Shown here piece by piece: positions 15,641 to 26,100 of a stretch of DNA of 40,343 nucleotides. Position numbers and translations under genes: made by a program. How positions within the stretch are numbered: the first letter of the stretch is position 1; every line of letters begins with the position of its first letter. This DNA is from a virus: the IMG/VR virus record IMGVR_UViG_3300035138_000069, positions 1-40,343 of that record. The stretch is one strand, 5' to 3'. The notes beneath the pieces were generated by a model. That model made no database searches and was not told where the DNA came from. It saw only the letters and a list, made by a program, of their open reading frames with translations.

Positions 15641-15675
15641 GATAGGCCTCCTCAAACGTTCTATTAAAATATAGG

Positions 15676-15882
15676 TTACTTAATTTTTTTACAATTCACA
15701 AACTTACCATAATCACATTGAGCGCGATCCTCACAATCTTTACAATTATTTTTCTTATACATTTCAAGCCTAGCTCGCAACTGCCTATCTGTTAAATACT
15801 GATAACCGCCCATCAAAGATTCTTTGCTTCCAGCAGGAGCATGTCTAGCCGCATTTCTTTTTGCACAACCTCCACAAGCCAT
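15676..15882 (-). CDS. Small cysteine-rich protein, possible zinc-binding
   Basis: 68 residues, ATG start behind a strong AGGAGG. The N-terminus M-A-C-G-G-C-A-K-R gives a C-x2-C pair (C3, C6). The C-terminal third has C-K-D-C, then two further cysteines (N-N-C-K-D-C-E-D-R-A-Q-C followed by N-C-K-K-I-K). The middle is a basic helix, R-Q-L-R-A-R-L-E-M-Y-K-K. Six cysteines in this arrangement suggest one or two zinc sites or disulfides. Small MACGGCA-starting proteins occur among phage structural genes, but I cannot assign a role. Confidence 0.55.
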   Translation of the reverse strand: MACGGCAKRNAARHAPAGSKESLMGGYQYLTDRQLRARLEMYKKNNCKDCEDRAQCDYGKFVNCKKIK

Positions 15883-15893
15883 GTAGTTTCCTC

Positions 15894-16127
15894 CTAATTA
15901 GTAGTAGCTATTAATGTAGCATTTATTTCATACCACTCTGTTTTTGGTATTGGATTAATATTCGCATTAGTTATATAACCAGAAAAAGTTTGTCCGCCAG
16001 CTATTATCTGATTATATAATTGCCCATCTAATCCAGGAGTATCAGTTACCACCGTATAACTTATAGTAGCTACACCTAATATATCATAACTTATACTCAA
16101 AGATGTGCATTCAATGAATCTAGCCAT
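15894..16127 (-). CDS. Small beta-strand protein of the tail module, unknown function
   Basis: 77 residues, ATG start with a GGTGAATGGT region upstream (weak site). Nearly the whole sequence alternates hydrophobic and polar residues, suggesting a compact beta-sandwich or barrel: S-L-S-I-S-Y-D-I-L-G-V-A-T-I-S-Y-T-V-V, then G-Q-T-F-S-G-Y-I-T-N-A-N. It could be a tail-tube-like or tip-ring domain, but that rests only on the strand pattern and gene position. Confidence 0.5.
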   Translation of the reverse strand: MARFIECTSLSISYDILGVATISYTVVTDTPGLDGQLYNQIIAGGQTFSGYITNANINPIPKTEWYEINATLIATTN

Positions 16128-16144
16128 CTACCATTCACCTCACC

Positions 16145-16438
16145 TTAAAAATTAAAACCCAAAGCATCTTCGTCTATATAATCAGGTACATAAACTTTAC
16201 GGCCTTGAAAATGCCCATCAACATCACCTAAACGAGAATAGTTAGCCGATATTAAATTACCGCCCAAACCTTGGCCTCTAAATTCATGACTGGCAGGCAG
16301 TTCCTGCGTACATTCATAAATTTCCACATCATTGACCTCTGCACCAAATGTATGTAACATCAACCTACCGTAAGAAACCGGCATTGGTGACGAAGCTCTC
16401 AATCTGTATATTTGTCCTGTATATGATACTTCAGCCAT
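16145..16438 (-). CDS. Small tail-associated protein, unknown function
   Basis: 97 residues, ATG start 3 nt after an AGGGGGA site. Mixed polar sequence with an N-terminal S-Y-T-G-Q-I-Y-R-L-R strand, a central H-E-F-R-G-Q-G-L-G-G loop and an acidic-aromatic end (Y-I-D-E-D-A-L-G-F-N-F). It has a single cysteine and no membrane segment. I do not recognise the family. It belongs to the run of small genes after the hub, where baseplate and tail-tip parts are usually encoded. Confidence 0.5.
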   Translation of the reverse strand: MAEVSYTGQIYRLRASSPMPVSYGRLMLHTFGAEVNDVEIYECTQELPASHEFRGQGLGGNLISANYSRLGDVDGHFQGRKVYVPDYIDEDALGFNF

Positions 16439-16446
16439 CTGTCCCC

Positions 16447-17049
16447 CTAATCATTTATGACAAATAGAAATGAATATGTAGCAGTAGGTATCTCTCCTGG
16501 GTTAAACTCTACCGAAAAATTCTGTAAATACATAGAACCTGTACCAACACCAAAATTATTTATTATTAGTTCATCCCTTGTATCAAAAGATATTGGTCTG
16601 CCTCTATAGTCCAGACCATAACCTTCCTCCTGCTCTGTCTCCATATAAATAGTGGCTGGTCCAGAAGTTGAACTAGCACTTAGTGATGGAAAAGAACGGC
16701 CAGTTGAATACACTAAAGAAGCCAATCCTTCCACATTACCGGCCACATACGAACTGCCTTGCCCTGCTGAAATTAAATATAAATCATCATTCTCACAATC
16801 ATATCTTCGAATCCAAGGTATAGATACTCCGGCCCTCCCAGGGCAGCCAGTATGAATACCACTATTTTCTTCAGTAGAAGTTATAGCGTATCCTGTTATA
16901 GATACAGTTCCAGTGGTAGGGCCAATTAACACCTCACCACCACATTCTTTTATTATCTCAGACCTACTATTAACACTAATTGACGTTATACAGCCATCTA
17001 AACCAGTCAGAGTAAGGTTACCTACAAGTTTACAACAATTTTCAGCCAT
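16447..17049 (-). CDS. Beta-rich tail-associated structural protein, unassigned
   Basis: 200 residues, ATG start behind GAGGT. It begins M-A-E-N-C-C and contains further cysteines (C19, and others near 36, 69 and 85), Gly/Ser/Thr-rich strands, and ends in a regular strand pattern S-V-E-F-N-P-G-E-I-P-T-A-T-Y-S-F. That ending resembles the body of the 77-residue protein encoded at 15894, so the two may share a fold. There is no signal peptide or membrane segment. The context of hub and baseplate genes implies a virion component; the specific role is unknown. Confidence 0.5.
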   Translation of the reverse strand: MAENCCKLVGNLTLTGLDGCITSISVNSRSEIIKECGGEVLIGPTTGTVSITGYAITSTEENSGIHTGCPGRAGVSIPWIRRYDCENDDLYLISAGQGSSYVAGNVEGLASLVYSTGRSFPSLSASSTSGPATIYMETEQEEGYGLDYRGRPISFDTRDELIINNFGVGTGSMYLQNFSVEFNPGEIPTATYSFLFVIND

Positions 17050-17051
17050 AT

Positions 17052-17447
17052 TTACCTCTCTATATCATCATCAAAATATGTGCCGTAAGCCGGGCCTCCA
17101 TGCACAATTGTCGAATGATCGTGAATAGGTACAGAAATAACATTCACAAGACCGCGTTCGCCACTTAAAGCAAAAAACCATATAGCATTTGTAGATAGTC
17201 TTTTGTGAGTATAAATAACGGCAGCAGCTGTCTCATCAGGGGCTGGTATTAAAGTACCGTTTCTTGTGTCTTCAACAACAAAACCTCTAGTGATTTCACC
17301 TACATAACTTAAGTCATCAAAATGACCCCGTGGAATTTCTGTAGCAACAAACCAGCCAAAATTATTTCTACTATTTATAGGGGACTTTAATTTAACACTC
17401 ATACCAGGCATTAAATAGATAGAAGTCCCAGTAATAGGATCGGACAT
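17052..17447 (-). CDS. Probable baseplate or tail-tip protein with His-rich C-terminus
   Basis: 131 residues, ATG start with a GGGAG site, ending 2 nt before the next gene. The protein is beta-rich and small. Its most distinctive feature is the C-terminal segment S-V-P-I-H-D-H-S-T-I-V-H-G-G-P-A-Y-G-T-Y, with three closely spaced histidines followed by a G-G-P-A-x-G turn. H-x-H pairs bind iron in the tips of phage spike proteins such as P2 gpV, so a metal site is possible but not shown. Position between the hub gene and other small tail genes suggests a baseplate or tail-tip component. Not recognised as a named family. Confidence 0.55.
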   Translation of the reverse strand: MSDPITGTSIYLMPGMSVKLKSPINSRNNFGWFVATEIPRGHFDDLSYVGEITRGFVVEDTRNGTLIPAPDETAAAVIYTHKRLSTNAIWFFALSGERGLVNVISVPIHDHSTIVHGGPAYGTYFDDDIER

Positions 17448-17461
17448 ATTAAACTCCCATC

Positions 17462-18079
17462 TTATTCAGTGGTTTCAGAATAATGTATCTCAATCTTAAC
17501 CTCTTTAGTATTAGAATCTTCTTTTGCTAACTGAATATTTTCATCCGTAGTAGGTACCCTAGTTGATGTAAGAGCATCCTTTTTATATAAGTCACCGGTG
17601 AACATATCCAAATATTTTTCATTAGGTTCGTAAGCCAATTTACCATCTCGCAAACCCTGTCTGGACACACCATTAATACTAACCCACACGCCCTTTGTAC
17701 TTCTACATCTTCGTGTATATTTCTTACCAGTCAACCTACTCAATATATCACTACCACTTATATTCAATATAACGTACTCAGGATCGTCTCTATTTGGGCT
17801 CATAGTAACAGTTTTTATTGCCCCAGTAAATATCTTATTACTTAAATAACTTGAATCAGTACCGGCGTATATACTAACCGAAGCGTCATCCAACAACCCT
17901 CCAGTAACTTCACTTCTCCTTACTTTCAAAGAAGCAGAAAAACTAGATATTTGGCCACGTGCTTTATCAACATTGAACGACAAAATATGATTAGGGTATC
18001 CTAGAGGTGGGGTTCCGGCTATAAGATTACCAGAACCTATATTAACAATTGCCCTAACTTTTACTATTTCTATAGCCAT
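17462..18079 (-). CDS. Tail hub protein, N-terminal gpD/gp27-like domain
   Basis: 205 residues, ATG start behind GTAGGAG. The order of segments matches the first beta-barrel of phage hub proteins (late control gpD / gp27-like): an S-F-S-A-S-L-K-V strand, D-A-S-V-S-I-Y-A-G, then K-I-F-T-G-A-I-K-T-V, then N-I-S-G-S-D-I-L-S-R-L-T-G-K-K with a basic Y-T-R-R-C-R tail. In that family these strands build the hub ring under the tail tube. It lies 9 nt after the 687-residue gene, which looks like the rest of the hub. The C-terminal 60 residues are polar and unassigned. Confidence 0.65.
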   Translation of the reverse strand: MAIEIVKVRAIVNIGSGNLIAGTPPLGYPNHILSFNVDKARGQISSFSASLKVRRSEVTGGLLDDASVSIYAGTDSSYLSNKIFTGAIKTVTMSPNRDDPEYVILNISGSDILSRLTGKKYTRRCRSTKGVWVSINGVSRQGLRDGKLAYEPNEKYLDMFTGDLYKKDALTSTRVPTTDENIQLAKEDSNTKEVKIEIHYSETTE

Positions 18080-18088
18080 AACAGTCTC

Positions 18089-20152
18089 CTACGCCTCTAT
18101 TGGATTATTATGCACAGTACACTGTACAACATCACCTTTTCTTAGTATACTATTAGACATATTTACTCCCCAACGCTCCCCATAACCATCTATTCTAACT
18201 TTAAAATGGATATTGTCGCCAACCATATCCATTATCACACCAGAAGCATCATGATTCTCTGCCATCTTCATTGTGGGCCCGCCATCCACCGGCGTTAAAT
18301 TACCGACAAGTCTTGGCCCTTCAGTAACAGAAACGGTATAAGAACCACTATCAGTATAATTATATCTTATAGCATTTATTATACCATCCCGTTCGCCATA
18401 ACCACCTAATTTAGGATTACAATCTGGCCCGCACGTATAGATAGTTTCTATAACGTCGCTCTGAAAATGTTCATAGAGCATATCGGCCATACCTTCAACA
18501 GAGTCCTCATCTAAAAACGACCAAGTAATAGCCATTCCGCCGCCCTGCAGTTCATCCATATAAACCTCAAGAGCTGTTTCATCAAAGTCTTCGACTGTCG
18601 TAGGATCATTATCGTGTTGTGGTAATTGCTCAACTATAGAAGCTCGGCCGCCAGTGGCCGGGCCAACATAGGCAATCGGAGCTGGCGGCTCTACCATAAC
18701 TATAGGAGCTATATAATATTCTAAACCTTTAGCTATTTCTAAAGCACGTTCATTAGTTCCGTCTGGATCATAAACAACTATGGATGGTGTTTCTAAATCA
18801 ACAGTAACCCATATCTCTTGTACTAAAATACCTCTTAATTTACTATTAGGAAATATAGTTCCTATTTGCTGATCGGTCTCACTTATATTATTTTGTACAG
18901 CGTACTCACATCTCGGATCTACATAAAATATCTGGTCTTTACCGTAAGCAAAAGGATCGCCTTTAACTACGTCTTTAGTAAAAACTATATAAGGTGTTTT
19001 ACCTGTATTTTCGTCTTCAGGATCATCATAAGCTACCGCATAGTGTTTTCCTGGTTCAAGCTTTATTGTTGTTGTGCTTGGGTCATCTATTGCAGCATAT
19101 AACCTAGAATTAGAAGGTAAAGGGTCATTCACAGCAGAGGGGTCGTCTATCGGGCCAATTGTTAGTACGCTGATGTCTTTACCTATCAAATATACGGAAG
19201 AAACTTTAATAAATTTGTCCTTAAAAACATCACGAATATTAGTGTATCTCAAATCAGAAGGTATGTCTACCATAACACCATCAGTGTAGCTTACCTCTGG
19301 GCCGTTAGTCCAACACTCCTGATTAAATAAATCAGGATCAAACGTGGGGCGACTTACCAAGGTGCCCATGTCTGGGCCATTCGTACCTGGGTTAGTATTA
19401 CCTATTTGTATAGGAACCGTAGCGCTATTTGTGTAACTAATCACCGTATCTTTAGTAGCTAAGACACCAGGATTTATATACTTAACATAACCGATAACTC
19501 TATCCCACGGATTCTCTGTGGTAATCTCATATAGATTATCTATACGGTCTTCATAAGCTGTTGTTAATTGAGGATCATTAAACACAATAGTTGCTTGCCT
19601 AATCAAATCTTGTTTTCTACAATTATCAAGCATATCCATATAAGTATAAATCCTTGTTGGATTTTCTCCCCATATTGGATACCATTGTAAGTCTTTCATT
19701 GTTGGTAATGGTCTTCCACCAGTAACCATAACGCCTTTGAGTGAATCCACGTAAGTACCTGTTAGTGTTTCATAATATATATCGTCTATTTCACCACTAT
19801 AAGAACCTATTTCCTTAAACTCTACAACTCCATCTGGATTAACTATAGGCTCTATAAAACTTCTATCGCTTTTGCCAGCGCGCTCTATTAGAGACATATT
19901 AAGCACAGTCATTGCGTCCATACGTTTTATGTCTAAATTAGTCAAATCGCCGCCATCTGAGGCATCAGACTCATCAGACCACTCTATACCAAAAGCATCC
20001 AATACAGCTTCGGCCAATTTATCAGAAGTATCACAACTAACACTTATATCTTCAGACAAACTAAAGGCAGGAATACCAAATTGTGGCCAAAGATCATTAG
20101 AAGGTATAGCTCCCAATACCGTTGAATTATTAGTCGTTACATTGTCCGCCAT
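18089..20152 (-). CDS. Tail hub/baseplate protein, C-terminal-half-like
   Basis: 687 residues, ATG start with AGGAG six bases upstream, partly inside the tape-measure stop. No single motif names it. The mixed beta pattern, the segment L-A-E-A-V-L-D-A-F-G followed by acidic residues, the F-K-E-I-G strand near residue 115, and the late segment R-Y-N-Y-T-D-S-G-S-Y-T-V-S-V-T-E-G resemble hub proteins of the gpD/T4 gp27-like group. The next gene resembles the N-terminal domain of the same group, so the hub may be built from two polypeptides. A G-E-R-W-G segment lies close to the C-terminus. Position directly after the tape measure supports a tail-tip or baseplate role. The exact family is uncertain. 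Confidence 0.65.
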   Translation of the reverse strand: MADNVTTNNSTVLGAIPSNDLWPQFGIPAFSLSEDISVSCDTSDKLAEAVLDAFGIEWSDESDASDGGDLTNLDIKRMDAMTVLNMSLIERAGKSDRSFIEPIVNPDGVVEFKEIGSYSGEIDDIYYETLTGTYVDSLKGVMVTGGRPLPTMKDLQWYPIWGENPTRIYTYMDMLDNCRKQDLIRQATIVFNDPQLTTAYEDRIDNLYEITTENPWDRVIGYVKYINPGVLATKDTVISYTNSATVPIQIGNTNPGTNGPDMGTLVSRPTFDPDLFNQECWTNGPEVSYTDGVMVDIPSDLRYTNIRDVFKDKFIKVSSVYLIGKDISVLTIGPIDDPSAVNDPLPSNSRLYAAIDDPSTTTIKLEPGKHYAVAYDDPEDENTGKTPYIVFTKDVVKGDPFAYGKDQIFYVDPRCEYAVQNNISETDQQIGTIFPNSKLRGILVQEIWVTVDLETPSIVVYDPDGTNERALEIAKGLEYYIAPIVMVEPPAPIAYVGPATGGRASIVEQLPQHDNDPTTVEDFDETALEVYMDELQGGGMAITWSFLDEDSVEGMADMLYEHFQSDVIETIYTCGPDCNPKLGGYGERDGIINAIRYNYTDSGSYTVSVTEGPRLVGNLTPVDGGPTMKMAENHDASGVIMDMVGDNIHFKVRIDGYGERWGVNMSNSILRKGDVVQCTVHNNPIEA

Positions 20153-20161
20153 TCATGTCTC

Positions 20162-23100
20162 CTAAATCCTAAAATTAGTAGGCGGTCTCTGAGCTAAATT
20201 TTGCGCATCCTTAGCTAACCTGTCTACTTCTCTTAGTCTGTAATCAGTCTGCTGCTCAAATCTTGTTATTTTACCATTCATCAAACTTATATCAGTTCTA
20301 TGCTCGTTTATATCCTGTTGCACCCTTGTTATAGCATTATTAATCTGAGTAGCTATCTCTGATTTATTGCTGTTATACATTTCAGTCTTTATTGATTCTA
20401 TTTTTAAATCCAACTCATCCCTAACTGTTATTAATTTATCTTGCACCTCTCTAACACTGTTTGAAACAACATCTATATTAGTTGCGCCAACAGCGCCAGC
20501 CTGATTAACGTTTACATCCACAGTTGCATTAGCCAGAGCCTGCTTAATAGCATCGCCTATAGCGCTCGACGCAGTTCCTATGTCAACTGGTACTGAAGCC
20601 TGACTAACATCAACACCGACCTTAGCGTTGGTTGTGTCAACAGGTACTTTGTAGTCTCCTATATCGATAGGGACACGGGCATCTGTTGTGTCAACCTTAA
20701 CTTTGGCGTCTTCAATCTTTATCTCAGAGGATTCTATAGCCTCTTTTATTTTATCAGCTATTTTATCGGCTAAACCATTGTCTTCAAGCTTTATACTACC
20801 CTCTCTTAAAGAAGCCGACATAACAGAGCCATCCACCAAGCCACCCTCAGCAAAACCTTTTTGTAGTACATACTCACCTTTGTGCGCATATATAGGCCCG
20901 CTTTTGGTTATTGGTCCGCCCGACTGAAAAAAGGGCATAGACCCGCCATCCGCTTTTCTATTTAAGTTTTTAATCAGTTCCTTAGCAAGAGTAGGATTAT
21001 CATCAAGCGATGAAATTATTTCTTTTATAGCATTTAATTTTTGCAAACCCTTTGCTTTATCTATAACTTTTTGTAAACCAACAATATTAGGTGTTTCTTC
21101 CACATCACTTCTTATAAAAGCACCTTCTTTATCAGCACGGACTAAATCACCTAAAAGTTTTAAATCAGCAGGCTTGTTTAAAGCTCCCTTACGTAATAAA
21201 CTCGAAGCTTGATCAAATTGTTTTAAAATTTTTGGATCAGTCGACTTATCCTTCTCTATTATGGTTTTTATTTTATGATAAATAGGTAATAATAATTCTG
21301 TCTCCCTACCATAATGCGATCCGGCCTCTCTGAAAAGTTTATCACCGGGCTTTACATTAAATAATCTATCCCTTAAAGCTTTTTTATTTATAGCAGCTTG
21401 TTCCAACGCCTTCTTAGTATCATAATCTTCACCGGGAGTGGTTACAAAATCGGCCGGCACCTTTGGCTTATACTCATCAACACCAGCCATTTTAGATAGG
21501 TTTGAAACAAACTTCAAAGCTTGAAATCTATCTTCTCTAAGATCTCTATAAGTTACCATTCCACCAGGTAAATCTTCAAAGGTAGTAACACCTCTTCTCC
21601 TGTCTAAAATAAACTTCTTTTTATCCAAACCATAAGCCATCTTTATAGCTGCATCATAAGGCCCTACTTTATCGGTACCATAATCTCTAAGCATTCTCTG
21701 GACATTTTCGTCTTTAAGTACAAACCACTCTTGTTGTCTGTTGAGCTCAGCATCACGGGCTCTAGAAATTTCTTCATCTGTTAGTTTATAACGAGCCCTG
21801 TGAAGTTTAGTAGCTTCTTCACCAAACCTCTTAGCTGTTTTTGACATAGATTCTTCAGCAAACGTTGCTTGAGGCATAACTCTTTTTGGTGAAATCTCAG
21901 TCTCTCCTAAACCCAACTCATAAGCTTTGTTCATTAGAAATGAATCTTTTGGACGTTTAGATAAATCATCCAATTCCTTACTAAAATTCTTTATCACATT
22001 GCCTTTTTCATCCACTTCTACAATCTCACCATTCACAGTGGTGAATTTTCTTACAGGGCCGCCTTCTGCAAGATTATTAGGGTCGGCCGCATCTAACATC
22101 GCTTTTTTCAGAGATTTATCAGTCAGATACCCTGAGCCACTTCTTTTCTTAATCAATTCTGCCACTTCTTTTTTAGAAAGTTTTTTAGGTGCTCCCTTAA
22201 TCCAGTTTTTAATTTTATCAACAATCCCGCCTTCTGCAAAAGTTTGGCCAGTTTGAAAATATTTAGGATTAAACAGTTTTTTAAATTTAGCGGCTTCTTC
22301 TCCTTTTATAGCCCCTTGCTGTACCTTTCTCACAAACTCGGCAAAATTTTCAGTTAAAAACTTCTCTGGTTTTTCAACACCAACCCTAGCAGCATACCTA
22401 CTAACTGGTGCCCGTTTACCGAAACTCTCTATAAAATTATACATTTTAGTAAACGCACCTATATCTTTTGGTCCCTGTGACGTTCCATAAAGCATACTTA
22501 AAAAAGAATCCCTAACATATTGTTCGATACCATGTGCAAACTCGTGTCTAACTACTGACATTACTTCCGAGGGATTGCCCTTAAGTATATTTTTATTAAA
22601 AAATAACTTATATGGAGAAGTTTCAGTAAGTCTTGTCTTATCAACACTACTAGCTGTAAACTCGCCTTGTTCGTGCGGTAACAATCGTTTTTTTGTATAC
22701 TTTACCTTACCTATTTTTTCAGCTATATCAGGGTATTCCTTGAACAACCTGTTCTTGAGTAGATCGTCTGCAATGGCAAAATTAACATTTTTAGGTACAC
22801 CTGATTTACTTACAGGCCCCACAAATTCGGACATAAATCTATCTAATTTAGCGTATTTCAAATATTTAGTAGCTCCGGCACCAGTTGCTAAATCAGTTGC
22901 TAAAGAAGAAACAGAAGTAAATAAGGTGCCCTTCTTCACTCCCTGCCCTAAGGTCTCTTTTATTTTATCCATACCGCCACTTTCAACAAAATCATAAAGC
23001 TTTTCACCAATTTTACCAGATGAAACATCCCTGCTTAACGATCCTATCTTTTTATTAAAATCATAAACAGCTACATCAAGTCCTTTTTCAGAAATAGCGT

Positions 23101-26100
23101 CAGTGGCGGACTCAACACCCGATTCTAACAAACCAAATAAATCTATTATTCCTTTAACGGATTTAGAACCTACCTCACCTAAAATCAAACCTAATTGTCC
23201 CAATATGTTTCCAGCTGCATTTCCTTTTTTGCCTTTAAGCATATCAGAATACTCATCAACCAGACCCATTCTCTTCTCTGTCATATTTCCTATTAGTTTA
23301 TGCCAGAAATCACCTGCGGTTTCAAAAACCCCACCTTCTCTATAATTACCGGCCGCATCCAACATAGCTTTTTTGAGTGATTTATTAGCCATGTAACCAG
23401 TACCGGACTTTTCTTGAATAGCTTTGGCTACCTCCTTTTCGGAAAGTTTTTTAGGTGTGCCTTTAACCCAACTTTTAATTTTATCTACGATGCCTCCCTC
23501 AGCTAAATTATTAGGATCGGCTGCATCCAACATGGCCCTCTTAAGGGACCTATTTGTCAGGTAACCTGAGCCTGATTTGGTTTTGATTAGTTCGGCAACT
23601 TCTTTTTCGGAAAGTTTTTTCGGTTTACCTTTAATAATATTTTTTATTGTTTCTATAATACCACCTTCAGCATATTCTTCTGGGAGTTGGCCATGTTTAT
23701 TTAAGTATTCAAGAGCATTCATACCTAATTTAGCTGCTGATGCTGCCTTAATTACATACTCACCAGGGCTTAGCATCGCTGGGACTTTATCTTCTTTAGG
23801 GCCGCCCTCCCCAAACACCCTGCCACCTGAGGATTTTCCAAACAACTTCTCAAAAAAACCTTTACGGGGAGCCTCAAAAGAAGTTTCAGCAAAAGGTTTA
23901 ACTATGGGGCGGGCCAGAGCATCCGAATCTATATCGAGGCCTTTTTCTGCTATAGTTTTCAGTATCTGAGTTTGATAGTTTAATTCTTTAACAATAGGAT
24001 TAGTTACTGCGGCTTTCATGTCTATCATCTCACGTGTAGGTAATTCCCCCCTCAAAGCCTCGTAAACTTCAAGTCTTTTTTTGTCGATCTCAGCGGTTCC
24101 AGTAACTAGTGTGCCTCTGAATTGTTTTGGACCAGATGTAACTATTCTTGTTAGCTCTGCTTTAGCTTGATCCTCTGTAATTAATCCTTTTCTAGCCGCC
24201 TCTATAACCTCATTAGCTAAGTCCTTTCTCGATAGACTTTGTGATGCATTCTGCAACATATTTATTATAGAAGTCTGATAGTCCTTAAGAGACTTATCCA
24301 CCTCATCAGTTAAATTCGATGTTTGTCTTAATTTCTGTATATCAACCAACGCCTGCTCATAAGGTGCTAACTGTTCTCTTAGTCTTGTGGTCTCCGTCCT
24401 CTGCTGATACTCCTCCATCTGCCGGCGGCGGGCTTCTGGTAAATCTTGTAATTGGTAAGCAGCCCTTCTTCGTTCCTGACCAGTGGAAGTTCTTAATCTT
24501 TCTAATAATTGTACTCTTTCCAAATCATACCGATTACTCTGCATATGCTTCAGCTGCACCCCAACAGAGCGGCCCAATCTTTCTTGCTCCGGTGTTATAC
24601 CTATAGCTGCTTCTGGATGTCCGCCACCAAAAAGCTTATCCATATTTTCCCTATATCTAACAAAACCAGGTATAGTTTCTACAGCCTGTTTAATGGCAAT
24701 ATCATTAAACGCATCATTCAGTTTATTTACCGCTTCAGCGTATGCGTTCACATTACTTAGAGCTGTACCAAAACCGCGCAGAGTTTCCGTAGTATTATTT
24801 ATAGAATCCTTAGTTAGCTTTATTTCATCATCTAATTTTTCCCAAGCATCTACATCTTTTACATCATCTTCTATAAAATCTCTTCTTTTTTTATGTAGCT
24901 CAGTCAGTCTATTAGTGTACTCATTGATAGTCTGCAAACCATAACTATAGGCGGCTACAGCGCCCTTAAACTCCGTACCTAAATCAGAGAATAAACGCTG
25001 TTGTGTCGATAACTGTCGCCTTTGTATAGGTAACTCCACTTCGCCTGGAAAACCAGATAAATTCTTATTTAATATAGCGGGACCACTAAAAAAACGTCTA
25101 TTTTCAAATTCAGCAGCGGCGTACGATAAATTTCTGACAAAATCCCTCGTGGATTTACTTAAGTCGGAGATTAATTCAAACTTATACATTTGATCTGCTA
25201 ATTCACTAAAGGACCCTGAAGTTTCTTTTATGGTCTCCTTAGTTTTGTTTATACTTTCATCTAAAAACCCTATAGCCTTATTGTATTCATTAGTAACGTC
25301 CAATAACTGATTCTGTGCATCTTTGTCTGCATTAGTACCTATATCTTTAGCTCGATCTTTGACCTGCATAACTAGCTCTTTAGCTATAGTTTCTGCGGCC
25401 TCTGGGTATTTCTCTATAATTCTATTATATATATCCGAAGTTTTAGAGGCCAATCTTTCAAGCTCAGCATCAGCGGTGCCTCGGCCGGACATCTCATAAA
25501 ATGTACCAGCGAACGTAGAGGCTGTAAGTGCAGCTATTAAAGCTTTTGCATTGGAAAAATTACCAGACTTCGTATCCTTCCTCAGTGCCTTAGCGCGGGC
25601 ATTTATCTCGGCCTCGGACAGCTTTTTTAGACCATTTATACGTTGCCCTATCTGCTCATCAATAAATTCCTTAGTCTGGCCAGTAGCTTCTTTAACTCTG
25701 TCGCCATAAGCATCTTGGAATTTTTTGCCGGAATCTTTGATTTTACCAAATGTACTTCTGCTAATGTCGCCACTATCCTTAAACTCATTAATAGCGTCTT
25801 TCAAAACGTCGCCAAACTCTTTAGCTGAATCCGGCATATCCTTACCAGTAACTTTAGACGCGGCCTGCATAGCTAAGTATAATCCAACTGCGCCTACATT
25901 CATTCGTTTCAAATTTGTTTCACTTACACCAATAGCTTTAGCCAGAGCAGTCGTAGCTCCTGTCATTTTCGTCAGTGTAGATACTAAACCATGAAATTTT
26001 AAACTAGCTTCTTCATCTTTGATGGCTTTTTTATATGTAGCTATTGACTTTTCTAAACCAGAGGTATCACCTTTGCCTGTTTTATTAACAGAAGCAAGCG

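Noticed and set aside
14993-15655. Longer N-termini using TTG/GTG starts for the genes at 4430, 5143, 14553 and 14993
   Set aside because: In each case a strong ribosome binding site lies within the extra codons, at the right distance from an internal ATG.
23336-23671. The tandem repeats as a CRISPR-like array
   Set aside because: They are in-frame coding repeats without spacers, only three copies, and lie inside a conserved protein.
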